Assembly (NCBI RefSeq): GCF_000576305.1
Contig: NZ_BAVZ01000008.1
Location: forward strand, 124,001-188,000
DNA length: 64,000 nucleotides
From: Paenibacillus pini JCM 16418
GTDB taxonomy: Bacteria > Bacillota > Bacilli > Paenibacillales > Paenibacillaceae
Direction of reading: 5' to 3'
Shown here: positions 45,207 to 55,646 of the stretch, piece by piece
How the letters are laid out: every line of letters begins with the position of its first letter
Position numbering within the stretch: the stretch's first letter is position 1
The notes under the pieces: generated by a model
What the model was told of the DNA's origin: nothing
The model's database searches: none
The model's input: the letters and a program-made list of their open reading frames with translations, nothing else
Program-made: the position numbers and the translations under genes

Positions 45207-48200
45207 ATGAGATACAAAAGACTAACAATCCTGTTCTTAGTGATGTTTTTAATCACAGGTTCTTTAATTCCAGGAGAAGTAAGTGAAGCCAGAGGGTATC
45301 AATCACAAAATTTGTTTAATTTTCAAGAAACCGAATCAGTTAGGCAGCAGCCACAGGTATTAGAGGTGAATGCTCCGACACTACCAGAAGAAGGAACTAT
45401 TCCACCAAAGAAAGACGATTCTTCTGTACCACCTAACTTGGACGGAGATAATTCAGAATTTCCTTCGGAAGAGTTACCGGGGGTAGATCCAGATCGTGAG
45501 AATAAAGAGGATGATATAGATATAGATCAAAGTGATTCTATAATGATGTTAGCTAGCAAGACTGAACTTATTATTTCACCAGGCGATAGTATAAAAGTGA
45601 CTAATTCTTACTCATCTACAATTAGTATTCTTACGGATGCTGGAATTAAGAACAATAAGAGATATGACTTTGTTAGCTATGGCGCAGACGGAAAAAAATC
45701 AAGCGATGAAATGGAAACGTACAATAGTATTCAAGTACCTGGTAAAGGAGGATATAGCATTATTACAAATGACTATAGAGAACCGTTAACAGCAAGTTTT
45801 AATCCTGCATATATAACGTATTCTTACTCTCCAGTACCAGCTCTTTTAAAAAAGACATTAATGAGGGAAGAATCATTTCGATTTATTAGTATATATTCAT
45901 TTAATTATGCGATTAGTATCTTGAGTGATTCGATTTCTAATCCTGATGGAAGATATGACTACGCTATATTTAAGAGTGATGGTAAACAGGACAGTTCAAT
46001 AATGAATACTAAAAATCATCCTTCGCTTACACCAAATGAGGAAATAATTCTTATCGGAGCATCTTACGTACCGGTAACGATCGGTGTTCCATTTGATGCT
46101 TTTATCGGAGATGATTTTGACGAACCGGCATATGAATCTGCAACTTTACAACAAGGACAGAGTTATGAATTAACTAATATAAGTACTGTTTCAGATGTAA
46201 TTGAAACTGATGGCACAACGAAAGATAAATTTGATTACGTTGTATATCTTCCTGACGGAACAGAGTCAACAAACGGGAAGAACACGAGTAATAAACCAAC
46301 CGTAGGGCCGGGAAAACGAGTTGTCATGACATTACTTACAGAAACTCCGGTCAGAGTGGGGGCACCATATCGTAGATTTATCGGAAAGGTTGTGGAAGAT
46401 CAGGCATTTAGCAGAGTAACACTATCGCAAGGAGAATCATATATATTCACAAATAATGGTTCGAAGACAAATCAAGTGTATCAAAACGCGAAACTAGTAA
46501 AAGGTGAGTTTGATTATATGGTGTATAAATCAGACGGTACTTATTATTCAAGAGGATTCAATAGTACGAACTCAATAAGCATTCCTACAGGTGGGTATGC
46601 CTTTGTTACTGTAGCATCAGCTTCGTCGATAACTTTTGACTATACAGATGATTTTAGTGCAGAAGTAACGGATGAACCCGCCTACTTTAGGGTTACACTT
46701 CGTAAAGGTGAAAGCTACGAATTTACGAATATAAGTGAGGGGCAGAGATACTTTAATACCGATGCGTCAACAAATAATAGATTTGATTCAGTACAATATA
46801 ATGCTGATGGAACGGAGTTTAGTAAATATTCTAATACTTTTACAGCAACAAGTATTTTTCCTGGAAGACGAATTGTTGTTACAGCAGTATCAGACCTCCC
46901 AGTAACTTTTGGTGTAGCTTATCGTCTTTTTTCATGGAAGGGAAAAAATGAAGAGGCCTTCACAAAGCAACAAATTCAGATAGGAGAATCCTATGTATTT
47001 CGTAATAGTGGTCCCAAAAGCATCACTATACAGAAAGATGCTTTGTCAGTAAATGGAATAGTGGATTATGCTAAATATGATTCAAAAGGTATTGTTACAG
47101 GAAGTGGTTACAACTATAAGAGTAATATGTTGTCCATTCCAGCTAATGGATATCTGATTATCACAGGTCAATCTGTAGGGGAGATCATCTTTCGATACAC
47201 TGATCCGGTTACTGCAGAACCATTCACTCATCCAGCAATGCTACGCGTAACTCTGAAACAAGGTGAATCTTATAATTTTAATAATATTACTGATTATCAG
47301 AGTAATTTGAATGTTGTAGAAAGTGTCTCTGGAGGTAATGGTTATTCTTTTGTTTTAACTAAACCGGATGGAAGTATCTCACGCCAAGGTGTAAATAAAC
47401 ATACGTATACAATTATTATGGGTAGATACTCGGCCCATATTACCAACGATGATGTTAATCCCATTACATTCATTGTTGTATATAGTTCATTCGTATCGTC
47501 GCCAGATGATGATCCTAGTATGTTACGCGTAACTTTAAATCAAAACAATTCTTATATGTTCAGGAACGAAACATCCAAAGCTATCTCCATTGTGAGTGAT
47601 GCTAAAAGTAGTAATTATACTGAGTATGATTATGTAGAGTATGCTGCGAACGGGACTACATCGAAGGGCGAAATAAATCATGACGGGAACTTATCGATTT
47701 CATCAGGTGACACAATCATCGTTACGGTTACTTCTGTTCAGCCTGTAACATTCCGATATGCTAAACAATTGATAGGTGAGCCACAAGATGATCCTGCATT
47801 TATTAAAAAAACATTAGTAAGCCAACAATCGGCGGCATTTAAAAATACTAGTCTCGATAAGGATCAACTGGTTACAAATGCAATAATTGGAGCAAATCGC
47901 TATTACGATTATAAAATCGTCAATGCCGACGGTACACTTTACAAGGAGGGAAGCAAAACAGACTTTGAATATCCTATCCCAGCAGGTGCTGAAATTACTG
48001 TGAAAGTGACGTCTTCCGATCCAGTCATTGTTGGGGCACCGTTTAGACATTTCATTGAGAGTGATCCTGTCAATATTACATTTGAAAAATTAACAGAAAA
48101 TGATCCTATTAAAGTTTCTAAAGAAGTAGGTAAGAATGGTTATTATCTGCTTAAGGCCACTCAAACAGGAGCATATCGTATAGCTACGAAAAAAGATGAT

Positions 48201-48546
48201 ATGTCTGGTTCGACCGTTATTTCAGTTTATAAAGACCCTAAACTTCAAAATCTAATAGTCACTAGTAAGGATAGTGAGCAAATTTATGGGGCAGATTACG
48301 TTGTTGTTGAAGTTGAGCTTATAGCAGGACAATCCTATTATATTAAGCTAAATGATAATTCGGGTGTTTCACTAGAATTATACTTAGCTGCTGCTGCAAT
48401 GAAGATGAAACCGAATACAGATTTTGAATATAGCTCGACGGGAGAATTAAATAAAATCATTTACCTACCGGAGATATGCTGATATATACCTATGATTTAA
48501 ATGGTAATTTAAAATCTAAGAAGAAGAGAGTCTATCCATTTCAATA
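45207..48546 (+). CDS. Secreted nine-repeat protein, partner of RHS protein (frameshifted near its end)
   Basis: A signal peptide (MRYKRLTILFLVMFLITGSL) is followed by a Pro/Glu/Asp-rich linker (EEGTIPPKKDDSSVPP). Nine tandem repeats of 92-97 residues start near residues 118, 211, 308, 400, 492, 584, 677, 771 and 864. A beta-rich domain follows (GKNGYYLLKATQTGAYRIAT) that resembles secreted pre-peptidase C-terminal folds. The tail TYDLNGNLKSKKKRVYPFQ is a single YD-repeat. The frame stops at 48482 after YLPEIC; adding one G (CCG GGA GAT) continues it to 48546. It lies 16 bases before the RHS gene, so the two proteins are surely co-expressed. I do not recognise the repeat family; a wall-bound or surface scaffold is inferred. 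Confidence 0.85.
45558..48060 (+). repeat. Nine tandem about-280-base coding repeats
   Basis: Each unit has an RVTLxxGESYxF(T/R)N start, a central (F)DYxxYxxDGT block and a PVTFxxxYRxF-like end. They are diverged at DNA level but clear in protein. Unit starts: 45558, 45837, 46128, 46404, 46680, 46956, 47235, 47517, 47796. Confidence 0.85.
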
Positions 48547-48562
48547 GACAGAAGGTGAAACT

Positions 48563-51500
48563 ATGAATAAGAAACTATTAAGTATACTGCTCTGCTTAAC
48601 CTTACTATTTGGTGGGGTTGAGTCAATTGCTTACAGTGCAGAGACCGCACCACAGGTCACAAAACAAGTTACAGAAGAACAAGGGGTTATTACATTTGCT
48701 AGTCTTCTCAAAACATATAAACTTGAAGAACCTTGGCTGGATGAACAAATTGCTAAGGGATATTCGTTATTTGAGATAGAACAGGCACTTAAAGAGACTG
48801 GAAATAATAAGAGTGAATTTGAGCGGAAGATGAAAAATGAAAGTCCAGTTCAAGTGATCCGAACCAACGAAAGTGTACAGTCTCGGGGTCAGGTTATTGC
48901 CTCGGGGGAATACGATCAAAAGGCATTGACCCAAATGTCGCTCCACCAAGCATCATCTGACTATCCTGTTTCTTATGGTACGGATATCGTATCCTCCTCT
49001 ACGGGGGATTTAGAAATCCAAAATACAGATTTTAATTTACCAGGGGCTATCACATTTCAGTTAGAACGTGTATATGAAGCAAGCATGGCCAACAATGACA
49101 TCGGTGTTACTTTGGATAATGGAAGCTATGTTAATAAAGCGGGAGTACGTCGTGAAGAAAGCGATACGGGGCTAGGTAGAGGCTGGAGATGGGATCTTCC
49201 GTCGATTCAGACAAGGAATGAAGGGAAATATCTATATTATCCTGGAATAGGAACGTATAAATTATCAGAAGGGCTCTTACTTGAAGGATACCCTTGGAAA
49301 GATATACAACTATCTAATGATAGTACAGTAAATATTGATGGTAAAGTGAGCCAGATTCAATTATCCGTACTGAATGGTCTTCATTATTATTTTGATTCGA
49401 CAGGACTCTTGTTATTAATTCAGGATGACTATAACAATCGGGTGGAGTTCCGCTATACGAATAATCAAATTGGAGGTACCCTTATTTCTAATATTCGTAA
49501 CAGCGATGGAAATGAGCTAGTTTTTAATTATACCTCCAATAATCAAGTGATTGTAGCTCAAAAGGGTACCGAGCGTAAGCTAGTATACATGCTAGCTAAA
49601 GAAAATGATTATCAAACATTGGTGTCTGTAACCGATGCTAATGGTCTTAAGACAAAATATTTCTACGTTGATAGGGAAACGGCATTTAACTTTATACCAG
49701 GGGAAGTAAGTAATCCTGCACTACAGGGAAAAGAACATCAATCCTTGCTGTTTAGAATAATGAGTCCGTATTCGTCAATGACTGAGTTATCCTATACGTC
49801 GTATATCAAGAATATAGGGGACTATGCGACTAGGGAAATTCATAAATTAGAGACTAGGAAAGATACATTCTCAACGTCTCAAGGTATAGAGACATATAAC
49901 GAAACTAAATTTATTTTTACGAACGAGGATACGAATCAACTTGTGGATTCATATAACACAGAGGCAACAATTCAATCGAGAAATTCTCAAACCAAGTATA
50001 TGTTCCATCACAGTAAGGATGGGTTGACTCGTCCTGAAACGATTCAATTGATTCAATTGAAAACCTTAGGAGATACGAGTGGATTTATTCAAAAATATAC
50101 TTATGATGAGGCGAGAAAAGCCTCTAATAAACCTATTCAAATGAAAGAAAACTTTGTTCAGGATGGACGGGACTCAGCGGTTCTAACTTCTCAGTACCAA
50201 TATAATGATAAGGGTATGATTGAGAAAGAAAGTCAGAGCACTGGGCAAGAAACGATTATGAATTATCAGAATTCAGCAGAACCATACCTCTGGTCACTTC
50301 CAAGTACAGTTACGACAAAAATTAAGGATGGACAGTCTCGTGTTGAAGCTTATAAATACAACAAGCAGGGAAGTACAATTCAGTCTGCTGTCAGGGAAAA
50401 CACGATAGGTGGTAAGTTACTGGCGCAAACAGATATCCAATATGATGCGTTTGGTAATCCTAATGTTACAACCGTTAAAGACGGAACGAAGAATATTGTA
50501 AACTACCAATTCTATGAATCGCCTTATGGACGACATCTATTAACGAAAGAATCACAGACTGTGAAAACGGTGGATAATACTGATAGTACAGTATCTACGT
50601 TGTATTCTTATAACTTAACAGGAGATGTACAATCTGTAACGGATGAAGCGGGTAAAGTGACAGATTATTCGTATGATTCTATAGGTAGGATCAAGCAGAT
50701 TTCATACAATGATGGTACAAAGCAAACGGTACAGTATGATGATGAGCTTTATTCGGTTAAAAGTACTGCCCCAGATGGAATAGTTACAACGAATATATTT
50801 AATCCTTTGGGTTTTCTTACGCAAGAAGTTCAAGATAAGGCAGTGTATCAATATTTCTATAATGAAGAGGGAAATATAGAAAAACTGATTGATGCGGAGC
50901 AAAATTCAACTTCGTACGTTTATGATGCCTTTGAGCGCTTAACACGTACAATATATGCGGATCTTACAGTGGATAAAGTAGATTATGATCTAGCGAATCT
51001 AACGGTCACATATACAGATGCAAGTGGGAATAAAGAGCGAGAACAGTCCGACTTGTTAGGACAAGTCACGTTGCAAGAAGAAAACAATAAAGGTAGCTTC
51101 ATACCTCTAAGAAAATTAACATATGATCTGGATGGTAATGTTCTTAGTAGTCAGGATGGAAATGGACAGATCACGACTTCCTCGTATGATGCTCTAGGTA
51201 GATTGCTTACTGTTACCGACCCTGAGATGCGTCTGACAGGTTATACGTACAGTCTGGCTGGGGATTTAACAGGTATAACTTTTCCAGACAAAACAACATT
51301 AAGTAAACAATATGATGAATTGGGTAGATTAACTCGTCAGATTAATGAGAAGTCCCAATCTGAATCATATTATTATGATACGCGTAGCAATGTGATCAAA
51401 CATACTAATTATGCAGGTAAGACAACGGAATATAAGTATAACGATGATAATTTAGTAACGGAGATTAAAACTCCAAGTGAAGCAATAACTTATGCTTATG

Positions 51501-53683
51501 ATTCGGTAGGTCGACGCATTAATATGAATAATGCGCAAGGAGATACTAAATATAGTTATAGTCCAGCTGACGGATCTTTGCAGACCTTGCGCTACCCGGA
51601 TGGCTCGAGAATTGACTATATCTATAACAATCAACAACGTACAGGTTACAAGTTTACGAGTGGAACGGGTAAAGCGATCGAAGTTCAAGGCAAACTTGAT
51701 GAGATGAATCGTTTAACAGAGATGAATATCTTAAATGGAGGGGGGAGTACATTTGCGGGGGCACCTTCTCAGCAAATGAGATTTGAATATGAGGCTAATA
51801 GTTTACTTAAACGTCAGACTTCATCCAATAACGTAAATACTACGCTCACCTACAACGGTTATGATTTAACTGGCGTGAACATTGGCGGAGGATCAACTGG
51901 GCAGCAATTTTCTTATGAATACGATAACAACAAGAATATAATAGGTCGCACACAGAACGGTGCAGTCGATCAGTACTCCTATGACTCTTTAAGTAGAATA
52001 CAGAGCGAACAAAGTGAAGGAAAGGATAAATCCTTTACGTATGACGACAAAGGGAACCGCTTGACTGGTGTTGGCAACAAAATAGTAGGAATGGAAAATG
52101 CGGAATATACCTTTGATTCACTAGACCGCTTGACTGGAGTGAAGAGTCAAGGAAAAGCTAAAGAAGCAATCGATGTTAGTTATAGCTACAATGGTGATGG
52201 CTTGTTATATGAACGAATGACTAAAGATCAACGTATTCGTTACTATTATAATGAGGAAGGAAAATTGTTAGCAGAAGCTTCGGTTGGAGCAGATAAGATA
52301 GCTCAAATGGTCTACTTCTATGTCTATGATCTGAGCGGACGACTCTGGGCCCGTCAGAGCAAGACAGGCAGCATGGAGTATTATCAGTTTAATGGACATG
52401 GCGATGTCATTGCATTAACGGATAAAGACGGTAAAGAATTGAATAGCTATAGCTATGACATATGGGGAAATCCGACCAAAGAGAAGGAAGAAGCTCCTAA
52501 CCTATTCCGCTACTCCGGGGAATATTGGGACAGTGACACAGGACTTCAGTATTTGAGAGCTCGCTGGTATGATCCAAATACCGCACGCTTTATCTCTAGG
52601 GATACGTATGAAGGACAGATCGGTAACCCGCTAAGTTTGAATTTGTATTCGTATGTGGAGAATAATCCACTTACAAATGTTGACCCAACTGGTCATTGGT
52701 GTGAATCAAATGACGGTAAAAATTCCCACCCTGGAAATTGTTCGAATCCTAATAGGGGGATATTTTCTCCTGATGTAAATCATAATCGGGAAGCTATGAA
52801 GAGGAATGGTAACTCAATAGGTATATACAAATTTGACTTTGGTGATGGTCTACATGAAGATAATAGTTGGACTGGTATGGTGTTTGATACTGTTGTCACA
52901 GGAGGAGTTGGACTCGGTAAATTTGCAATAAAAGGTGTTTCTAAAGGTGTAAAAGGAGCCTATAGCAAAGCATCCAAATGGTTATCTAAAGGATGCAATT
53001 GCTTCGTAGCCGGGACTGAGGTTTTAACAGACGAAGGGGAGAAACCTATCGAGGAAATCGAGGTAGGAGATAAGGTTCTCTCTAAAGATGATGAGACGGG
53101 TGAGATTGCTTACAAGGAAGTTGAATGGCTCTTCCAACGTGAAGTCGATGAGACTTATAATATTACTGTTGGTAGTGAAGTCATAACGACTACTGACGAG
53201 CATCCATTTTGGATTGTAGGCAAAGGATGGGTGGAATCCAAAAACCTTGTGGTAGGCGATGTTCTGACAACTTCGGATGGCAAGGAATTAGCCATTGAGA
53301 AGATTGAGGTTAAGAAGGAACATATGACGGTTTATAACTTTAAGGTGAAGGACTTCCATACGTACTTTGTTTCCAATCTTGGTATTTGGACGCATAATGC
53401 TTGTAGTACACCTAATACAACTACTAAATGGGATATAAAGACTGGTGCTGATAAGAAAATAGACTATAAATTTAATGGAAGTACTGTTTCAGCATATCGC
53501 GACCCTAAAACAGGATTGTGGTGGGCTAAAGATACGACAGGTCATGCTGATTCCGCTTTTAAAGTATTTAAAGAAGCAAAAGGTGGAAAAGAACTCCATT
53601 GGGTTGCTGACGCCGACGAATATGGTAATTATATCGTTGGAAAGCATAAGAGTTCTACTGGTACAGTTATTAAAATAAAGTAG
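48563..53683 (+). CDS. Secreted RHS/YD-repeat polymorphic toxin with Hint and C-terminal toxin domain
   Basis: This 1706-residue protein has a signal peptide (LLSILLCLTLLFGGVESIAY). An N-terminal domain to about 400 follows, then many YD repeats (YDxxGRL-type, for example SSYDALGRLLTVTDPE). The RHS core ends with YLRARWYDPNTARFISRDTY and NVDPTGHW near residue 1374. A variable linker leads to a Hint autoprocessing domain at about 1477-1612: NCFVAGTEVLTDEGEKPI, TTDEHPFWIVGKGW and terminal WTHN. The last 90 or so residues are the toxin: LWWAKDTTGHADSAFKVF then WVADADEYGNYIVGKHKS. This resembles small Ntox-type toxins, but I cannot name the family with certainty. AGAAGGTGA precedes the ATG at 48563. 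Confidence 0.93.
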   Translation: MNKKLLSILLCLTLLFGGVESIAYSAETAPQVTKQVTEEQGVITFASLLKTYKLEEPWLDEQIAKGYSLFEIEQALKETGNNKSEFERKMKNESPVQVIRTNESVQSRGQVIASGEYDQKALTQMSLHQASSDYPVSYGTDIVSSSTGDLEIQNTDFNLPGAITFQLERVYEASMANNDIGVTLDNGSYVNKAGVRREESDTGLGRGWRWDLPSIQTRNEGKYLYYPGIGTYKLSEGLLLEGYPWKDIQLSNDSTVNIDGKVSQIQLSVLNGLHYYFDSTGLLLLIQDDYNNRVEFRYTNNQIGGTLISNIRNSDGNELVFNYTSNNQVIVAQKGTERKLVYMLAKENDYQTLVSVTDANGLKTKYFYVDRETAFNFIPGEVSNPALQGKEHQSLLFRIMSPYSSMTELSYTSYIKNIGDYATREIHKLETRKDTFSTSQGIETYNETKFIFTNEDTNQLVDSYNTEATIQSRNSQTKYMFHHSKDGLTRPETIQLIQLKTLGDTSGFIQKYTYDEARKASNKPIQMKENFVQDGRDSAVLTSQYQYNDKGMIEKESQSTGQETIMNYQNSAEPYLWSLPSTVTTKIKDGQSRVEAYKYNKQGSTIQSAVRENTIGGKLLAQTDIQYDAFGNPNVTTVKDGTKNIVNYQFYESPYGRHLLTKESQTVKTVDNTDSTVSTLYSYNLTGDVQSVTDEAGKVTDYSYDSIGRIKQISYNDGTKQTVQYDDELYSVKSTAPDGIVTTNIFNPLGFLTQEVQDKAVYQYFYNEEGNIEKLIDAEQNSTSYVYDAFERLTRTIYADLTVDKVDYDLANLTVTYTDASGNKEREQSDLLGQVTLQEENNKGSFIPLRKLTYDLDGNVLSSQDGNGQITTSSYDALGRLLTVTDPEMRLTGYTYSLAGDLTGITFPDKTTLSKQYDELGRLTRQINEKSQSESYYYDTRSNVIKHTNYAGKTTEYKYNDDNLVTEIKTPSEAITYAYDSVGRRINMNNAQGDTKYSYSPADGSLQTLRYPDGSRIDYIYNNQQRTGYKFTSGTGKAIEVQGKLDEMNRLTEMNILNGGGSTFAGAPSQQMRFEYEANSLLKRQTSSNNVNTTLTYNGYDLTGVNIGGGSTGQQFSYEYDNNKNIIGRTQNGAVDQYSYDSLSRIQSEQSEGKDKSFTYDDKGNRLTGVGNKIVGMENAEYTFDSLDRLTGVKSQGKAKEAIDVSYSYNGDGLLYERMTKDQRIRYYYNEEGKLLAEASVGADKIAQMVYFYVYDLSGRLWARQSKTGSMEYYQFNGHGDVIALTDKDGKELNSYSYDIWGNPTKEKEEAPNLFRYSGEYWDSDTGLQYLRARWYDPNTARFISRDTYEGQIGNPLSLNLYSYVENNPLTNVDPTGHWCESNDGKNSHPGNCSNPNRGIFSPDVNHNREAMKRNGNSIGIYKFDFGDGLHEDNSWTGMVFDTVVTGGVGLGKFAIKGVSKGVKGAYSKASKWLSKGCNCFVAGTEVLTDEGEKPIEEIEVGDKVLSKDDETGEIAYKEVEWLFQREVDETYNITVGSEVITTTDEHPFWIVGKGWVESKNLVVGDVLTTSDGKELAIEKIEVKKEHMTVYNFKVKDFHTYFVSNLGIWTHNACSTPNTTTKWDIKTGADKKIDYKFNGSTVSAYRDPKTGLWWAKDTTGHADSAFKVFKEAKGGKELHWVADADEYGNYIVGKHKSSTGTVIKIK

Positions 53684-53699
53684 GTCTGGATGTGATGAT

Positions 53700-54137
53700 A
53701 TGTCCTTATCGAAGACAGAAGCAGAAAAGTTGTTTAAATTAGGATTTAAAAGACCCGATTATGCAGATGAAGTGTATCCTCAAGACATCTATGATTATCA
53801 AAACTCAACGTGGGTGGTAGGAGGAAGGATTTTGCCTTCGGGAAATTTTCTCTGTGAGGAATGTGTATATAAGGAAGGCATATGGATTCCTAGTTTACTT
53901 GATTTGATTTCTTGGTTAGAGGAAAACGATACCAAATTTAATTTATCTTATTCTGGAATGGGATATAAGGTAATGGTTACCGATAATCTAGATAATGAGT
54001 ATTCTTCTAAAGGAGCAACCCCTGAATTTGCTTTCTATAATGTCATAACCAAAATTCTCCAGAGGTATGGCGGTAATCCTGTCAATAAAAACTATGAAGT
54101 AATTGAAGCAGAGTTTATTGATAAGAAGGACTTGTAA
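53700..54137 (+). CDS. Candidate immunity protein for the RHS toxin
   Basis: This 145-residue cytoplasmic-type protein has no signal peptide and begins 16 bases after the toxin stop. I do not recognise its family. It is acidic and probably alpha/beta (FKRPDYADEVYPQDIYDY, LLDLISWLEENDTKFNLSYS). A small acidic gene directly after an RHS toxin on the same strand is the normal place of the cognate immunity gene, so the function is inferred from context alone. A strong terminator follows at once. Confidence 0.7.
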   Translation: MSLSKTEAEKLFKLGFKRPDYADEVYPQDIYDYQNSTWVVGGRILPSGNFLCEECVYKEGIWIPSLLDLISWLEENDTKFNLSYSGMGYKVMVTDNLDNEYSSKGATPEFAFYNVITKILQRYGGNPVNKNYEVIEAEFIDKKDL

Positions 54138-54147
54138 AAAAACAATT

Positions 54148-54186
54148 AAGAACCTTGAAGATAATGTCTTCTTGGTTCTTTTTTAT
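54148..54186 (+). terminator. Terminator of RHS locus
   Basis: AAGAACCTTGAAGA (54148-54161) pairs with TCTTCTTGGTTCTT (54167-54180), apart from a TT/TT mismatch. A T-run follows. Confidence 0.88.
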
Positions 54187-54567
54187 TGACCCCCACCCAG
54201 TGCCGAATGGACCGGGCGGTGCATCCGAAAAGAAGTTAACCCTCATTACCTCCGTATAATATTCCTCTAATATGCCTGTACGCATATCCAATGTTTGGAA
54301 AGTATAACCTTTTACGACAATCCTTTGGCTTCGCAAAAAAAACCAACATCATCAGATTCCATCATGTTTTGCTCCGAAAACCTTACCTTTGTTTCTCACT
54401 GTTTCTCTGAAATATGCTAAAACGTAAATAACGTCACAACTATCAAGCGGTTTAATTCGATAAGTATGGTGAAAAGACTCTCGTAACTTGATTTTTATCT
54501 ACCACGACCAAAAAGAGTGAGAAGCAATTTATCTTTATACTTCGCAACTATCTGGACATTTGCCCCG

Positions 54568-54640
54568 ATTGTTACCTTGCAAGAACGCTCTGGTAGCGCG
54601 CCAGTTTATATATACAGGTAAGGCAACGTGAAGGCTAGCC
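54568..54640 (+). other. Structured region before replication-protein remnant
   Basis: CTGG-TAGCGCG-CCAG (about 54579-54593) and a second hairpin GGTAAGG...CCTTGCC with an inner GGCTAGCC (54616-54647 region) lie about 60 bases before the remnant at 54697. They could belong to an origin or leader of a lost element. The inference is weak. Confidence 0.35.
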
Positions 54641-54696
54641 ACCTTGCCCTCTAATTATAGACGGAAATTCGTTAAAAATTTCGGTGGGGGCCGAAC

Positions 54697-54861
54697 ATGG
54701 AAGGCGTGGAAGTATCAATTGACCGCATAGTAGTGGATTTTACGAATGTGTATTGGACGTTCTCTATTCCGTTTCATATATCAGGTTCATTATGGTTAGA
54801 TACCACCATGATTGACCTGTTTTTTTGTTATCTTCGCTTCTTGCGTATTTTTCTAATTTAA
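54697..54861 (+). pseudogene. Possible replication-initiation protein remnant
   Basis: A GGTGGGGG site and ATG begin a 54-codon frame. The first 20 residues (MEGVEVSIDRIVVDFTNVYW) resemble, from memory, the N-termini of Rep proteins on Paenibacillus integrative or plasmid elements. The similarity stops after residue 22. The rest (LFFCYLRFLRIFLI) looks unrelated and ends in a stop, so this would be a truncated relic. Confidence 0.4.
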
Positions 54862-54967
54862 GCCGCAAATGTACAATATCTTTTCTCGATAGGGAGGGCG
54901 AAAAACGTCAGAAGTCGCATCTTCTGTCTGAGTATGTTCAAATGGTGAATTGTTTTATAAGGTAGTA

Positions 54968-55114
54968 ATGGCTTTATATCGTAACCAACGTGATGATATT
55001 ATTAAATTACTCGTTGGTCAACCAGCCATTAAGACAACAGACAACCATCCGTTCAGGATGGAAGGCAAAGGTTGGCTGTTTGCAGCTACTCTAGACAATC
55101 AGTCTACAATTTAG
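54968..55114 (+). pseudogene. Degenerate Hint-domain fragment of an RHS toxin
   Basis: A 48-codon frame contains VGQPAIKTTDNHPF then RMEGKGWLFA. This aligns without gaps to VGSEVITTTDEHPFWIVGKGW in the intact Hint domain of the RHS protein (near residue 1550). Nothing before it or after it continues the domain, so it is a remnant of a displaced toxin cassette. Beyond these two relics, 54187-55445 shows only a weak hairpin near 55145-55191. Confidence 0.75.
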
Positions 55115-55445
55115 ACTGAGATACGGTTAACAAAAAATAGCGAGTGTGAATTTAGGACGTAAAGTCTGCAATAAACCGTCCAATTTTCACAAGTCAAGTA
55201 AATAGTATATGGGTCTAGGCCATACTAGTTTTTTTAGAACATGGTGTAATTTCATTCGAACAGGCATAGAGGTTTTTTATGCGGTTTCTCCCAGTGTAGA
55301 ACGATCTCGATACCTTATGCATTTTTTGTATGATATAATGTACATATTGAACTTTAGAGCGTATATTTCATCGTATCTGGTACTTAATCGGATGAATATG
55401 GATAAGACTAACAAAGAACAATATACACAATAACGGAGTGATTAT

Positions 55446-55622
55446 TTGAGTAAAGCAAAAGGCAAGGGTGGAACGGGGAGAGGTACCGACAGTAAAGGTT
55501 GGACTCGGTGGAATGCAAGTGCCAAGAAAGCAAAGAACACCCCTAAGCCATATACGAGCAAAAACGCTAAAGAAGCGGGCGGTACTAAGAATGCCAGCAG
55601 CAATAAAGGTACCAAATCATAA
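55446..55622 (+). CDS. Small basic hypothetical protein
   Basis: From a TTG at 55446, seven bases after CGGAG, a 58-residue protein is encoded. It is very rich in Lys, Gly, Ser, Thr and Asn (SKAKGKGGTGRGTDSKGWTR) and ends NKGTKS. It has no hydrophobic segment. The composition suggests a disordered nucleic-acid-binding or secreted-substrate-like peptide, but no family is recognised. The next gene follows closely. Confidence 0.55.
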   Translation: MSKAKGKGGTGRGTDSKGWTRWNASAKKAKNTPKPYTSKNAKEAGGTKNASSNKGTKS

Positions 55623-55646
55623 AATCTTGGCTCGGTTCATGAGCAA

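Noticed and set aside
48563..53683. Intein splicing in the RHS protein
   Set aside because: The Hint domain ends HN followed by Ala, so there is no Cys/Ser/Thr acceptor immediately after the junction. Autocleavage that frees the toxin fits better than splicing.
54115..54336. 73-codon leftward frame after the RHS locus
   Set aside because: It overlaps the immunity gene end and its terminator, and has no convincing ribosome site or known family.
55209..55433. 74-codon rightward frame before the small basic gene
   Set aside because: There is no good ribosome site and the composition is biased by AT-rich DNA. Its last 13 codons could be a leader peptide, but nothing supports it.
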